NCBI GenBank assembly: GCA_903839585.1
Contig: CAIMCU010000042.1
Location: 1-9,459, forward strand
DNA length: 9,459 nucleotides
DNA from: an uncultured Actinomycetes bacterium
GTDB lineage: Bacteria; Actinomycetota; Actinomycetes; Nanopelagicales; Nanopelagicaceae
Direction: 5' to 3'
A model generated the notes under the pieces. It was not told the origin of the DNA. It saw only the letters and a list, made by a program, of their open reading frames with translations, and did not search any database. Each line of letters begins with the position of its first letter. The stretch's first letter is position 1. A program made the position numbers and the translations under genes. Below are positions 1-8,649 of the stretch, in pieces.

Positions 1-1958
1 ATCTCATCGAGAAAACGAGAGGCTGGATTGTAGGTAGGTGATCCCCATGCAGAGCGGTACTCAGCACGGGAGATATAAAGCCTTTGTTCTGCACGGGTTA
101 AACCAACGTAAGCAAGTCGACGCTCTTCTTCGAGTTCGTTCTTATCCCCCATGGTTCGTGAGTGAGGAAAGATTCCATCCTCCATTCCGGTTAAGAAGAC
201 TGTGGGGAACTCAAGACCTTTCGCTGTATGCAGAGTCATTAAAGTGACAACGCCGCCATGATCCTCACCATCTGGAATCTCATCAGAGTCTGCAACCAAT
301 GAAACCTTTTCTAGAAAACCAGCCAGAGAGATCTCTTCATCCTCACCAAGCTCTTCAATAGGTCGCTCTTCATACTCCATAGAAACGGCAACGAGCTCCT
401 TAAGGTTTTCTAAGCGAACCTCATCCTGTGGATCGGTGCTCACCGCTAACTCAGTGAGCAGTCCGGATTGTTCAAGAACCGCTTCGACAATAACGGAGGG
501 ACGGGTTTTTGCTTCGACAAGCACATTAAGGGCGATCATCATCGAAACAAACTCGCTCATCGACTGCGCAGCCCGGGCTGGCGTATCGGAGGATTCATTG
601 CAACGGGTGAGGGCTTGCCAGAAAGTTATCTTGTTACTTCTTGCAAAATCCTCGACCGTCTCTATTGCTCTATCACCAATTCCACGTTTAGGAACGTTGA
701 TGATGCGCCGTAGCGAGATTTCATCCTCAAGGTTTGAGAGAACCCGCAAATACGCCAGTAAATCCTTAACCTCTTTACGTTCGTAGAAGCGAAGTCCACC
801 GACAACTTTGTATGGAAGAGCTGCCCGCATAAAGACTTCTTCAAAGACACGTGACTGGGCATTGGTGCGATAGAAGATAGCTGTATCACCTGGATTAGAG
901 GTGCCTTTATCTGCAAGTTCACGTATCTCGTTCTTAATGAACTCAGCCTCATCATGCTCTGACTCGGCAACGTAACCAATTAATGGTGCGCCAGAGCCAG
1001 CTTGCGACCATAGGTTCTTTTCTTTACGTGACTCATTCTTGGTGATAACAGCGTTAGCAGCGTTAAGAATGTTCTGTGTAGAACGGTAGTTTTGTTCGAG
1101 AAGGACGGTTGTGGCGTTGGGATAGTCGAGTTCAAACTGCAAAATATTGCGGATTGTTGCGCCGCGAAATCCATAGATAGATTGGTCGGCATCGCCTACA
1201 ACGCAGAGCTCGGCCGGAGGCATGCCCCCATCTGCGCCGCCGGTGAGTTCGCGAACCAGTATGTACTGGGCATGGTTTGTATCTTGGTACTCATCGACGA
1301 GAATATGTCGGAAGCGGGAACGAAAGCGCGCCTTTGCTTCAGGAAAGCGCTGCAGAACTTGAACGGTTTTGAGAATTAAGTCATCAAAATCCATTGCGTT
1401 AGCTGACTGCAACCGCTTCTGATAGATGGCGTAAACATCGGCAACGATGTGTTCAAACTGATTTGATGATGCCTCAAGGTAATCCGATGGACCTAGGAGC
1501 TCATTCTTTGCATTTGAGATCATCGACTGAAACTGTCTAGCTGGATAGCGCTTGGGGTCGAGGTTGAGCTCTTTAGCAACGATAGTGACAAGCCTCAATG
1601 AATCCGCTGAGTCGTAGATACTAAAAGTATTTGCATAACCTAAGCGATATGCCTCTTGGCGAAGAAGACGCACACATGCAGAGTGAAAGGTTGAGACCCA
1701 CATCGATTTGGCAACAGGACCAACGAGCTCAGTAACGCGCTCTTTCATCTCGCCAGCAGCTTTATTTGTGAAGGTAATTGCAAGGATTTCAAATGGCTTT
1801 ACTTCGCGTCGTGCCATTAAGTATGCAATTCGACGGGTAAGAACTCGCGTCTTTCCAGATCCTGCACCTGCAACGACAAGGAGTGGGCCTCCAGAGTGAG
1901 TAACCGCCGCCTGCTGCTGGGGGTTTAACCCCTCGAGCAAAGGATCGGTCGCGTTCAT
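1..1958 (-). CDS. pcrA: ATP-dependent DNA helicase PcrA/UvrD (5' part, truncated by window edge)
   Basis: Superfamily 1A 3'-5' DNA helicase acting in nucleotide excision repair, replication-fork maintenance and removal of recombinase filaments. I translated the minus strand from ATG at 1958-1956. The frame stays open to the window edge, giving 652 residues of an expected 750-800. Motifs appear in order: Q motif GLNPQQQAAVTH (residues ~10-21), Walker A AGAGSGKT (30-37), motif Ia TFTNKAAGEMKER, Walker B VDEYQDT (~220), motif III VGDADQSIYGFRGA, motif IV QNYRST, motif V TLHTAKGLEFP, and motif VI RRLAYVGLTRAEQRLY near the truncated end, followed by NPASRFLDE. All ATPase and helicase motifs are intact. 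The missing part would be the C-terminal tail that helps separate PcrA from UvrD, so the exact name is less sure than the family. No Shine-Dalgarno is visible upstream, and a TAGACT -10-like element 7 nt before the ATG suggests a leaderless mRNA. Confidence 0.93.
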   Translation of the reverse strand, partial: MNATDPLLEGLNPQQQAAVTHSGGPLLVVAGAGSGKTRVLTRRIAYLMARREVKPFEILAITFTNKAAGEMKERVTELVGPVAKSMWVSTFHSACVRLLRQEAYRLGYANTFSIYDSADSLRLVTIVAKELNLDPKRYPARQFQSMISNAKNELLGPSDYLEASSNQFEHIVADVYAIYQKRLQSANAMDFDDLILKTVQVLQRFPEAKARFRSRFRHILVDEYQDTNHAQYILVRELTGGADGGMPPAELCVVGDADQSIYGFRGATIRNILQFELDYPNATTVLLEQNYRSTQNILNAANAVITKNESRKEKNLWSQAGSGAPLIGYVAESEHDEAEFIKNEIRELADKGTSNPGDTAIFYRTNAQSRVFEEVFMRAALPYKVVGGLRFYERKEVKDLLAYLRVLSNLEDEISLRRIINVPKRGIGDRAIETVEDFARSNKITFWQALTRCNESSDTPARAAQSMSEFVSMMIALNVLVEAKTRPSVIVEAVLEQSGLLTELAVSTDPQDEVRLENLKELVAVSMEYEERPIEELGEDEEISLAGFLEKVSLVADSDEIPDGEDHGGVVTLMTLHTAKGLEFPTVFLTGMEDGIFPHSRTMGDKNELEEERRLAYVGLTRAEQRLYISRAEYRSAWGSPTYNPASRFLDE

Positions 1959-1965
1959 GCGCCGG

Positions 1966-1978
1966 AGTCTATTAGGCT
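1966..1978. promoter_or_regulatory. Putative overlapping divergent -10 elements for pcrA and the PIG-L gene
   Basis: Minus strand: TAGACT (complement of 1966-1971) lies 7 nt before the pcrA ATG. Plus strand: TAGGCT (1973-1978) lies 8 nt before the PIG-L ATG at 1987. Both fit the actinobacterial TAnnnT -10 pattern at the distance expected if transcription starts at or next to the start codon. Neither gene has a Shine-Dalgarno. I see no convincing -35 for either, so this is a reading from spacing alone. Confidence 0.4.
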
Positions 1979-1986
1979 TCGCTGAC

Positions 1987-2709
1987 ATGGAGCCGATTTC
2001 AGATTCAGAGATTAAGCGCGTACTCGTTGTTAACGCCCACCCAGATGACTCCGATTTCGGCGCATCGGCAACGATTGCACAATGGGTAAAAGCTGGCATT
2101 GAGGTCTCTTACGTGCTTTGCACAAACGGTGATCAAGGTGGAGAAGAGTCGGGCTTTACAAAGGAAGAGATGCCGGCGATTCGCCAGCGCGAACAGCGCG
2201 AAGCCGGTGCCGTAATTGGAGTTACAGATATAACCTTCCTTAACTACGTTGATGGTCACCTTGAACCAACTATCGGTCTGCGTAAAGATTTAGTACGACA
2301 AATACGTCGCGTAAAGCCAGATCGCATTGTCTGCCAATCGCCTGAACGCAATTGGGACCGCATTGGTGCAAGCCACCCAGATCACTTAGCTGCAGGCGAA
2401 GCTACGGTGCAAGCTGTCTATCCAGACTCACGGAACCCCTTTGCATTTACAGATCTACTTGAAGAAGGACTGGAGCCTTATAAAGTAAAAGAGATTTGGA
2501 TGATGGGCTTTGCAAACCCCGATCACTTCGTTGATGTCACAGATACATTTGAGCTAAAAATTAAAGCTCTTCACGCTCATGCATCACAAACCTCCCACAA
2601 CCTAGAGATGGAGAAGATGGTCCGTGAATGGGGTGCAAGGAACGCCAAGAACGGTGGACTTCCAGAGGGTCGCTTAGCTGAAGCTTTCAAAATCGTTAAT
2701 ACGAACTAA
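1987..2709 (+). CDS. PIG-L (LmbE-like) family deacetylase, substrate unknown
   Basis: Predicted cytoplasmic zinc-dependent N-acetyl-sugar deacetylase of the GlcNAc-PI de-N-acetylase/LmbE family, 240 aa. Visible motifs are AHPDDSDFG (residues 17-25) and SHPDH (129-133). By analogy with MshB, His18, Asp21 and His133 would bind zinc and Asp20 would be the general base. TNGDQGG (46-52) and the RQREQREAGAVIGV helix (66-79) are also typical of the family. The residue after HPDD is Ser, not the Glu of MshB/Mca, so I do not assign a mycothiol role; this looks like the HPDD-x-DFG subgroup common in Actinobacteria. I chose ATG 1987 over in-frame ATG 1957. The latter would overlap the pcrA start, and 1987 sits 8 nt after a -10-like TAGGCT. 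There is no signal peptide or membrane segment. Its stop abuts the stop of the convergent prolyl isomerase gene. Confidence 0.85.
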   Translation: MEPISDSEIKRVLVVNAHPDDSDFGASATIAQWVKAGIEVSYVLCTNGDQGGEESGFTKEEMPAIRQREQREAGAVIGVTDITFLNYVDGHLEPTIGLRKDLVRQIRRVKPDRIVCQSPERNWDRIGASHPDHLAAGEATVQAVYPDSRNPFAFTDLLEEGLEPYKVKEIWMMGFANPDHFVDVTDTFELKIKALHAHASQTSHNLEMEKMVREWGARNAKNGGLPEGRLAEAFKIVNTN

Positions 2710-3387
2710 CTACTTAAGTACGATCTTTTCTATCTTGACAGCTTGTACCGGTGCGCCATTTACAACGTAGTAATCCTTGCCATCTGACCTGCGCTCAAAG
2801 GCTTTCTTGGATCCGATGTACTTCAAAATATCTAACCCTTTTGTAACCTTGGCCCACACCGTATAGACAGGTTGAGCGAAGGTTGAGTCCTCATAGACAA
2901 AGAAAAACTGAGCCTTTGTTGTTTTAGGTTCGCTTTGTTTTGCCATCGCCAAAGTTCCAGCTGGATAGTTATTAATTCCTAACTTTGGAAGGTTCTCTTC
3001 CACTATTCCGTTCCATCCTTCAGGATTACCGGTTCCATTAGCTTTGGGGTCTCCGCACTGCAAAATCGAGAATCCATAATCCGCAGTTGTCATGCGGTGA
3101 CAGTAGGTCTTGTTGTAGTAACCACCTCTGACAAGAGCGGCAAACGCGGTGACTGCCTGAGGCGCTTTACTCCCTAAAAGGGCGACTGTGATGTTTCCGC
3201 AGTTGGTATAAAAGGTTGCAGTCTTTGGCAAAACTTTCGAGATGCTTTGTGGCTGCTTAACGACCTTCATTACAGGAAGCTTCCCATCAACCTTGGTGCA
3301 GTTGATTGCAGCACTAGCTGGAGCAGAGACAAACACACCCGTTGCTACAAGAGCCAAGGATGTAAAGATAGCGATCGTTTTCTTCAT
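2710..3387 (-). CDS. Secreted cyclophilin-type peptidyl-prolyl cis-trans isomerase
   Basis: Catalyses cis-trans isomerisation of Xaa-Pro bonds and should help folding of exported proteins. The 225-aa product has a clear Sec signal peptide: MKK, a hydrophobic core, then APASA with likely cleavage after Ala26. The mature part is a cyclophilin domain (~56-222): HRM with the catalytic Arg (R98), QCGDP (110-114), GTGNPEGW, AQFFF (159-163) and YTVWAKVTKGLDIL (175-188). The mature protein has four cysteines (30, 63, 96, 111), which could pair outside the cell. I chose ATG 3387 because it begins the signal peptide and is preceded by GGGAG (3403-3399) with 11 nt spacing. An in-frame GTG at 3405 would add six residues and overlap the guaA stop. 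Only 8 bp separate it from guaA, so it is probably the last gene of the gua transcript. Confidence 0.88.
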   Translation of the reverse strand: MKKTIAIFTSLALVATGVFVSAPASAAINCTKVDGKLPVMKVVKQPQSISKVLPKTATFYTNCGNITVALLGSKAPQAVTAFAALVRGGYYNKTYCHRMTTADYGFSILQCGDPKANGTGNPEGWNGIVEENLPKLGINNYPAGTLAMAKQSEPKTTKAQFFFVYEDSTFAQPVYTVWAKVTKGLDILKYIGSKKAFERRSDGKDYYVVNGAPVQAVKIEKIVLK

Positions 3388-3395
3388 GTTTTTAA

Positions 3396-4949
3396 CTACT
3401 CCCACTCAATCGTTCCGGGCGGCTTACTCGTTACATCCAGCACAACTCGGTTAACTTCACGAACCTCATTGGTAATCCTTGTAGAAATCTTTTCAAGAAC
3501 CTCGTAAGGAACCCGTGACCAATCAGCGGTCATCGCATCCTCCGATGAAACCGGACGGAGAACGATTGGATGTCCATAGGTTCGACCATCACCTTGTACG
3601 CCAACGCTTCGAACATCTGCAAGGAGAACTACTGGGCACTGCCAGATCACGCGATCAAGTCCTGCCGCTTTGAGCTCTGCTCGTGCGATTAAATCTGCGT
3701 GGCGAAGAATCTCAAGCCGCTCTGCAGTAACGCTTCCAATAATTCGAATTGCAAGACCTGGACCTGGGAATGGTTGGCGCCAAACAATCTCTTCGGGAAG
3801 TCCAAGCTCTAAGCCAACCTGGCGAACCTCATCCTTAAAGAGTGTGCGCAGTGGTTCAACAAGTGTGAACTTTAAATCATCGGGCAATCCACCGACGTTG
3901 TGGTGTGACTTAATGTTTGCAGTACCAGTGCCGCCGCCAGATTCAACAACATCTGGGTACAAAGTGCCCTGGACCAAGAACTCAACATCTCCCCCAGCTG
4001 CAATGTCTCGTGCAGCTGATTCAAAGGAGCGGATGAACTCTCTGCCAATTATTTTTCGTTTTGTTTCAGGATCGCTGACACCATCGAGTGCGTTGAGGAA
4101 TTGATCCACCGCATCGACTACGACGAGTTCAATGCCGGTAGCTGCAACAAAGTCGCGTTGTACTTGTTCAGACTCTCCGCTACGCAGCAAGCCGTGATCT
4201 ACAAAGACGCAGGTGAGCTGTTTTCCAACAGCTTTTTGAATGATCGCCGCCGCAACTGCGGAGTCAACGCCGCCTGATAATCCGCAGATAACGCGCTTTG
4301 ATCCGATTACCTCTTTAGCACGTGCAATCTCTGCCTCTGCGATGTTGTGCGTTGTCCACGTCGGTGCACACTTTGCGATGTTGATAAGCCAGTTCTTCAA
4401 TATCGCCTGTCCATGCTCTGAGTGCAAAACCTCCGGATGGAACTGAACCCCCGCTAGCAACCCTGTTTCATTCTCAAAGGCAGAAATCGGAGTATCAGAT
4501 GTCGACGCAGTAGTGACAAAACCCGGTGGAGCCTGAGTGACAGCATCACCATGTGACATCCAGACACTTTGTACGTTGGGAAGAGATGAAAAAAGCTTTG
4601 AGGCTGTCTCCACTTTCATCTCTGTGCGTCCAAACTCCGAGTTTCCAGTTTGGCTAACTACGCCACCGAGAGCCGCTGCCATCGTTTGGAATCCGTAACA
4701 GATACCAAAGACTGGAATTCCAAGCTTCAGGATCTCAACATCAATCTTCGGAGCGTTCTCTGCATAAACACTTGAAGGACCGCCAGATAAAACAATCGCT
4801 GATGGTGCTTTTTGTCTTACTTGGGCTGCAGTAATGCTTGATGGAACTATTTCGGAGTACACATGTGCTTCACGTACTCGACGAGCAATGAGCTGTGCAT
4901 ACTGTGCGCCGAAGTCGACGACTAGTACGCCGTTATCCTGTGTAGACAT
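3396..4949 (-). CDS. guaA: GMP synthase (glutamine-hydrolysing)
   Basis: Converts XMP, ATP and glutamine to GMP, the last step of guanine nucleotide synthesis. The 517-aa protein is full length for the family. The N-terminal class I amidotransferase half has [12 protein letters not shown] (56-67), the nucleophile elbow GICYG with Cys84, and the His171/Glu173 pair in GVQFHPEV. The ATP-pyrophosphatase half has the P-loop LSGGVDS (224-230). The C-terminal dimerisation region includes [15 protein letters not shown] (391-405) and ends in PPGTIEWE, the usual GuaA terminus. All catalytic residues I can check are present. The ATG (4949-4947) overlaps the guaB3 stop by one base (TAATG), and only a weak GGGG lies upstream, so translational coupling is likely. 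Assignment is essentially certain. Confidence 0.98.
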   Translation of the reverse strand: MSTQDNGVLVVDFGAQYAQLIARRVREAHVYSEIVPSSITAAQVRQKAPSAIVLSGGPSSVYAENAPKIDVEILKLGIPVFGICYGFQTMAAALGGVVSQTGNSEFGRTEMKVETASKLFSSLPNVQSVWMSHGDAVTQAPPGFVTTASTSDTPISAFENETGLLAGVQFHPEVLHSEHGQAILKNWLINIAKCAPTWTTHNIAEAEIARAKEVIGSKRVICGLSGGVDSAVAAAIIQKAVGKQLTCVFVDHGLLRSGESEQVQRDFVAATGIELVVVDAVDQFLNALDGVSDPETKRKIIGREFIRSFESAARDIAAGGDVEFLVQGTLYPDVVESGGGTGTANIKSHHNVGGLPDDLKFTLVEPLRTLFKDEVRQVGLELGLPEEIVWRQPFPGPGLAIRIIGSVTAERLEILRHADLIARAELKAAGLDRVIWQCPVVLLADVRSVGVQGDGRTYGHPIVLRPVSSEDAMTADWSRVPYEVLEKISTRITNEVREVNRVVLDVTSKPPGTIEWE

Positions 4950-6058
4950 TACGCCCCGTGAATAAGTACTTCTACGCGCTGGAACTCTTTAACATCTTGG
5001 TAACCACAAGTTGCCATTGCGCGAGCAAGTGCACCAAACAGATTCATAGACCCATCGGATGTATGAGATGGTCCAAGCAAGATCTCTTGAAGAGTTCCAA
5101 CCGTTCCAACATTTACACGCTCTCCACGGGGAAGTTCTTGGTGATGAGCCTCTGAACCCCAGTGCCAACCAAGTCCTGGCGCTTCAACGGCTTTAGCAAG
5201 TGGCGAACCCATCATGACCGCATCTGCACCCATAGCGATCGCCTTTGCGATATCACCGCTGCGACCAACTGAACCATCTGCAATAACGTGAACGTATCGC
5301 CCACCCGACTCATCGAGGTACTCGCGACGAGCCGCTGCAACCTCTGCAACTGCAGATGCCATAGGAACTTCGATACCTAAGACTTTGCGTGTTGTATGCG
5401 CTGCACCGCCACCGAATCCGACGAGAACACCTGCAGCACCAGCGCGCATTAAGTGCAGTGCACCGTTAGCTGTTGCAACCCCACCGACAATGACAGGAAC
5501 ATCGAGTTCGTAGATAAACTTCTTTAAGTTAAGCGCCTCATTTTCAACACCGACATGCTCAGCAGAGACAGTTGTTCCGCGAATAACGAAGATATCTACT
5601 CCAGCTTCGATAACAGCTTTGTGAAGATCTGCGGTGCGTGCAGGTGAAAGAGATGCTGCAACAGTTACACCGGCGTCGCGAATCTGCTTAATGCGCTCTT
5701 TAATGAGCTCGGGGCGAATCGGTGCGCTGTAAATCTCCTGCATACGTCGGGTTGCATGCTTATCTGGCATCGATGCGATTTCACCTAGAGGGATACGAGG
5801 ATCGTCATACCGCGTCCACAGCCCTTCGAGGTTGAGAACACCAAGTCCACCAAGCTTTCCAATTGCAATCGCTGTATCTGGTGAAACAACGGAGTCCATA
5901 GGAGCTGCAAGCATGGGTAGATCAAACTTGTACGCATCGATCTGCCACGCCGTTGAAACCATCTCTGGGTCACGGGTGCGTCGACTAGGAACTATTGCGA
6001 TGTCATCATAGGAGTAGGCCTGACGTGCGCGTTTTCCGGGAGCGATTTCGATATCCAT
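4949..6058 (-). CDS. guaB3: GuaB3-family IMP dehydrogenase-related protein
   Basis: TIM-barrel protein of the IMPDH/GMP reductase superfamily, 369 aa, of the CBS-less GuaB3 branch found in Actinobacteria and Cyanobacteria. Visible landmarks are [18 protein letters not shown] (15-32), the [10 protein letters not shown] strand/loop (51-60), [14 protein letters not shown] (187-200), the loop [11 protein letters not shown] (214-224), [11 protein letters not shown] (252-262) and [10 protein letters not shown] (279-288). The loop aligns residue for residue with [11 protein letters not shown] of the neighbouring GuaB, placing His221 where GuaB has its catalytic Cys. The GuaB flap with the Arg-Tyr pair is also absent. 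Cyanobacterial GuaB3 has been reported to act as an IMP dehydrogenase; the actinobacterial role is, to my knowledge, unsettled, so function here is not assigned. It starts 5 nt after the guaB stop with a weak AAAGGG ribosome site and overlaps guaA by one base. Confidence 0.92.
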   Translation of the reverse strand: MDIEIAPGKRARQAYSYDDIAIVPSRRTRDPEMVSTAWQIDAYKFDLPMLAAPMDSVVSPDTAIAIGKLGGLGVLNLEGLWTRYDDPRIPLGEIASMPDKHATRRMQEIYSAPIRPELIKERIKQIRDAGVTVAASLSPARTADLHKAVIEAGVDIFVIRGTTVSAEHVGVENEALNLKKFIYELDVPVIVGGVATANGALHLMRAGAAGVLVGFGGGAAHTTRKVLGIEVPMASAVAEVAAARREYLDESGGRYVHVIADGSVGRSGDIAKAIAMGADAVMMGSPLAKAVEAPGLGWHWGSEAHHQELPRGERVNVGTVGTLQEILLGPSHTSDGSMNLFGALARAMATCGYQDVKEFQRVEVLIHGA

Positions 6059-6063
6059 ACCCG

Positions 6064-8099
<2,036 letters not shown>

Positions 8100-8148
8100 G
8101 CCCCTATGGTGGCCTGAAGTGGGCTAACTCACCACTCCAAAATGAGGG

Positions 8149-8183
8149 TTGAACAAGGATTGAAGCGGTAGGTACTTGAACAA
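8149..8183 (+). repeat. TTGAA direct repeats upstream of the whiB promoter
   Basis: TTGAACAA occurs at 8149-8156 and again at 8176-8183, with a third partial copy TTGAAGC at 8160-8166. The first two starts are 11 bp apart and the last two 16 bp. The last copy forms the -35 element. Such an arrangement could be an operator for the adjacent regulator, but short A/T-rich repeats can arise by chance. Confidence 0.4.
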
Positions 8184-8204
8184 CTTATGAAACGGTTGTA
8201 GCCT
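8176..8204 (+). promoter_or_regulatory. Sigma-70-type promoter of the whiB gene
   Basis: TTGAAC (-35, 8176-8181), a 17-bp spacer and TAGCCT (-10, 8199-8204) match the vegetative promoter pattern with ideal spacing. Transcription would start near 8211, giving a leader of about 34 nt with the ribosome site. A weak inverted repeat ACAAC-N10-GTTGT (8180-8199) fills the spacer and touches both boxes, so a bound factor there could control the promoter. Confidence 0.68.
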
Positions 8205-8230
8205 ATGGGCATACAGCAGGAAATAGGAAT

Positions 8231-8237
8231 AAAGGAG
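8231..8237 (+). promoter_or_regulatory. Ribosome binding site of the whiB gene
   Basis: AAAGGAG ends 7 nt before ATG 8245, the strongest Shine-Dalgarno in the window, and fixes the start of the small gene that follows. Confidence 0.75.
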
Positions 8238-8244
8238 AACACTG

Positions 8245-8547
8245 ATGGCCGATATCGCACGCATCCCTCTTCCGATTATCGAAGACTGGGAATGGCAGCA
8301 CCAAGGTGCCTGTCGCGCGCTGCCATCGGAGATGTTCTTCCATCCAGATGGTGAACGAGGTCCACGCCGTCGCAACCGTGAAAACGCTGCAAAGGCTGTC
8401 TGTGCATCATGCCCAGTTTTGGAGAAGTGCCGCCAGCACGCGCTCGCAGCGCAGGAGCCTTACGGTATCTGGGGCGGATTATCTGAGGATGATCGCGCAG
8501 CAATCCTGAGCAAGCACGCAGCTAAGAAGCTCTTCGACGCTTCATAA
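8245..8547 (+). CDS. whiD: WhiB-family iron-sulfur regulator, WhiD/WhiB3 type
   Basis: Small actinobacterial transcription factor, 100 aa, that binds an O2- and NO-sensitive [4Fe-4S] cluster and works with the principal sigma factor. The four cluster ligands are Cys23, Cys53, Cys56 and Cys62 (C-x29-C-x2-C-x5-C). The Wbl signature GIWGG (74-78) follows, and a basic C-terminal stretch (SKHAAKK) is the likely DNA contact. MADIARIPLP, then FFHPDGERG (31-39) and the REN..AK..C region resemble Streptomyces WhiD and Mycobacterium WhiB3 as I remember them. Placement near guaB and groEL matches the position of those genes, so I favour that subgroup over WhiB1, WhiB2 or WhiB7. Its target genes cannot be told from the window. 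It is monocistronic: own promoter, good ribosome site, and a terminator about 35 bp after the stop. Confidence 0.93.
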   Translation: MADIARIPLPIIEDWEWQHQGACRALPSEMFFHPDGERGPRRRNRENAAKAVCASCPVLEKCRQHALAAQEPYGIWGGLSEDDRAAILSKHAAKKLFDAS

Positions 8548-8582
8548 GTTTTAAAAAGGTAAGTTAAAAGATTTGGGTAGTA

Positions 8583-8614
8583 AAAAACCCCCGCCGGTTA
8601 CGGTGGGGGTTTTT
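8583..8614. terminator. Bidirectional rho-independent terminator between whiB and groEL
   Basis: Arms 8583-8596 and 8601-8614 pair over 14 bp with one G-U and a GTTA loop: five A-T pairs, then five C-G pairs, then GCCG against CGGT. The plus strand ends in five T (8610-8614). The minus strand ends in six T (complement of 8587-8582). It can therefore stop both the whiB and groEL transcripts, which converge here. Confidence 0.92.
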
Positions 8615-8618
8615 AACT

Positions 8619-8641
8619 AGTGGCTAGCTTGTCGAGCCACT
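8619..8641. other. Small hairpin between the groEL stop and the terminator
   Basis: AGTGGCT (8619-8625) and AGCCACT (8635-8641) form a perfect 7-bp inverted repeat around a 9-nt loop, 8 bp after the groEL stop. It has no T run of its own and sits immediately before the main terminator on the groEL transcript, so it may be a 3'-end stabilising stem. Confidence 0.6.
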
Positions 8642-8649
8642 TCGTAAAC

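Noticed and set aside
436..786. Open frame on the plus strand inside the helicase gene (and others at 38-247, 1092-1379, 1708-1899)
   Set aside because: They lie antisense to a continuous helicase frame with all motifs intact, and their products resemble no family I know.
662..1192. Minus-strand open frames at 662-979 and 980-1192 as possible fragments of a frameshifted helicase
   Set aside because: They are in a different frame from pcrA. Scanning the pcrA frame in 60-base steps showed no in-frame stop, so the helicase is not broken.
1957..1986. Upstream start (ATG 1957) for the PIG-L gene
   Set aside because: Adds ten residues not needed by the fold, overlaps the pcrA start codon and lies upstream of the proposed -10. 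Kept only as an alternative.
1987..2709. Assignment of the PIG-L protein as MshB or Mca of mycothiol metabolism
   Set aside because: HPDD is followed by Ser instead of Glu and the protein is shorter than those enzymes; the family call stands but not the pathway.
2711..2720. Ten-base palindrome TACTTAAGTA
   Set aside because: It codes for the last residues and stop of the prolyl isomerase, has no spacer for a hairpin and no T run, and such palindromes are expected by chance.
3388..3405. GTG 3405 start for the prolyl isomerase
   Set aside because: It would put six residues before a standard signal peptide start and overlap its own GGGAG ribosome site; ATG 3387 is better.
3670..4104. 144-codon plus-strand open frame inside guaA
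   Set aside because: Antisense to conserved, full-length guaA; low-complexity Ser/Pro/Arg-rich translation typical of a shadow frame.
8100..8244. tRNA, small RNA or riboswitch in the longest non-coding gap
   Set aside because: No cloverleaf, cobalamin-riboswitch B12 box or strong structured element seen; promoter and repeats account for the region.
8124..8375. Minus-strand open frame overlapping the whiB promoter and start
   Set aside because: It would run antisense through a strong promoter and a conserved gene, and has no recognisable motif or ribosome site.
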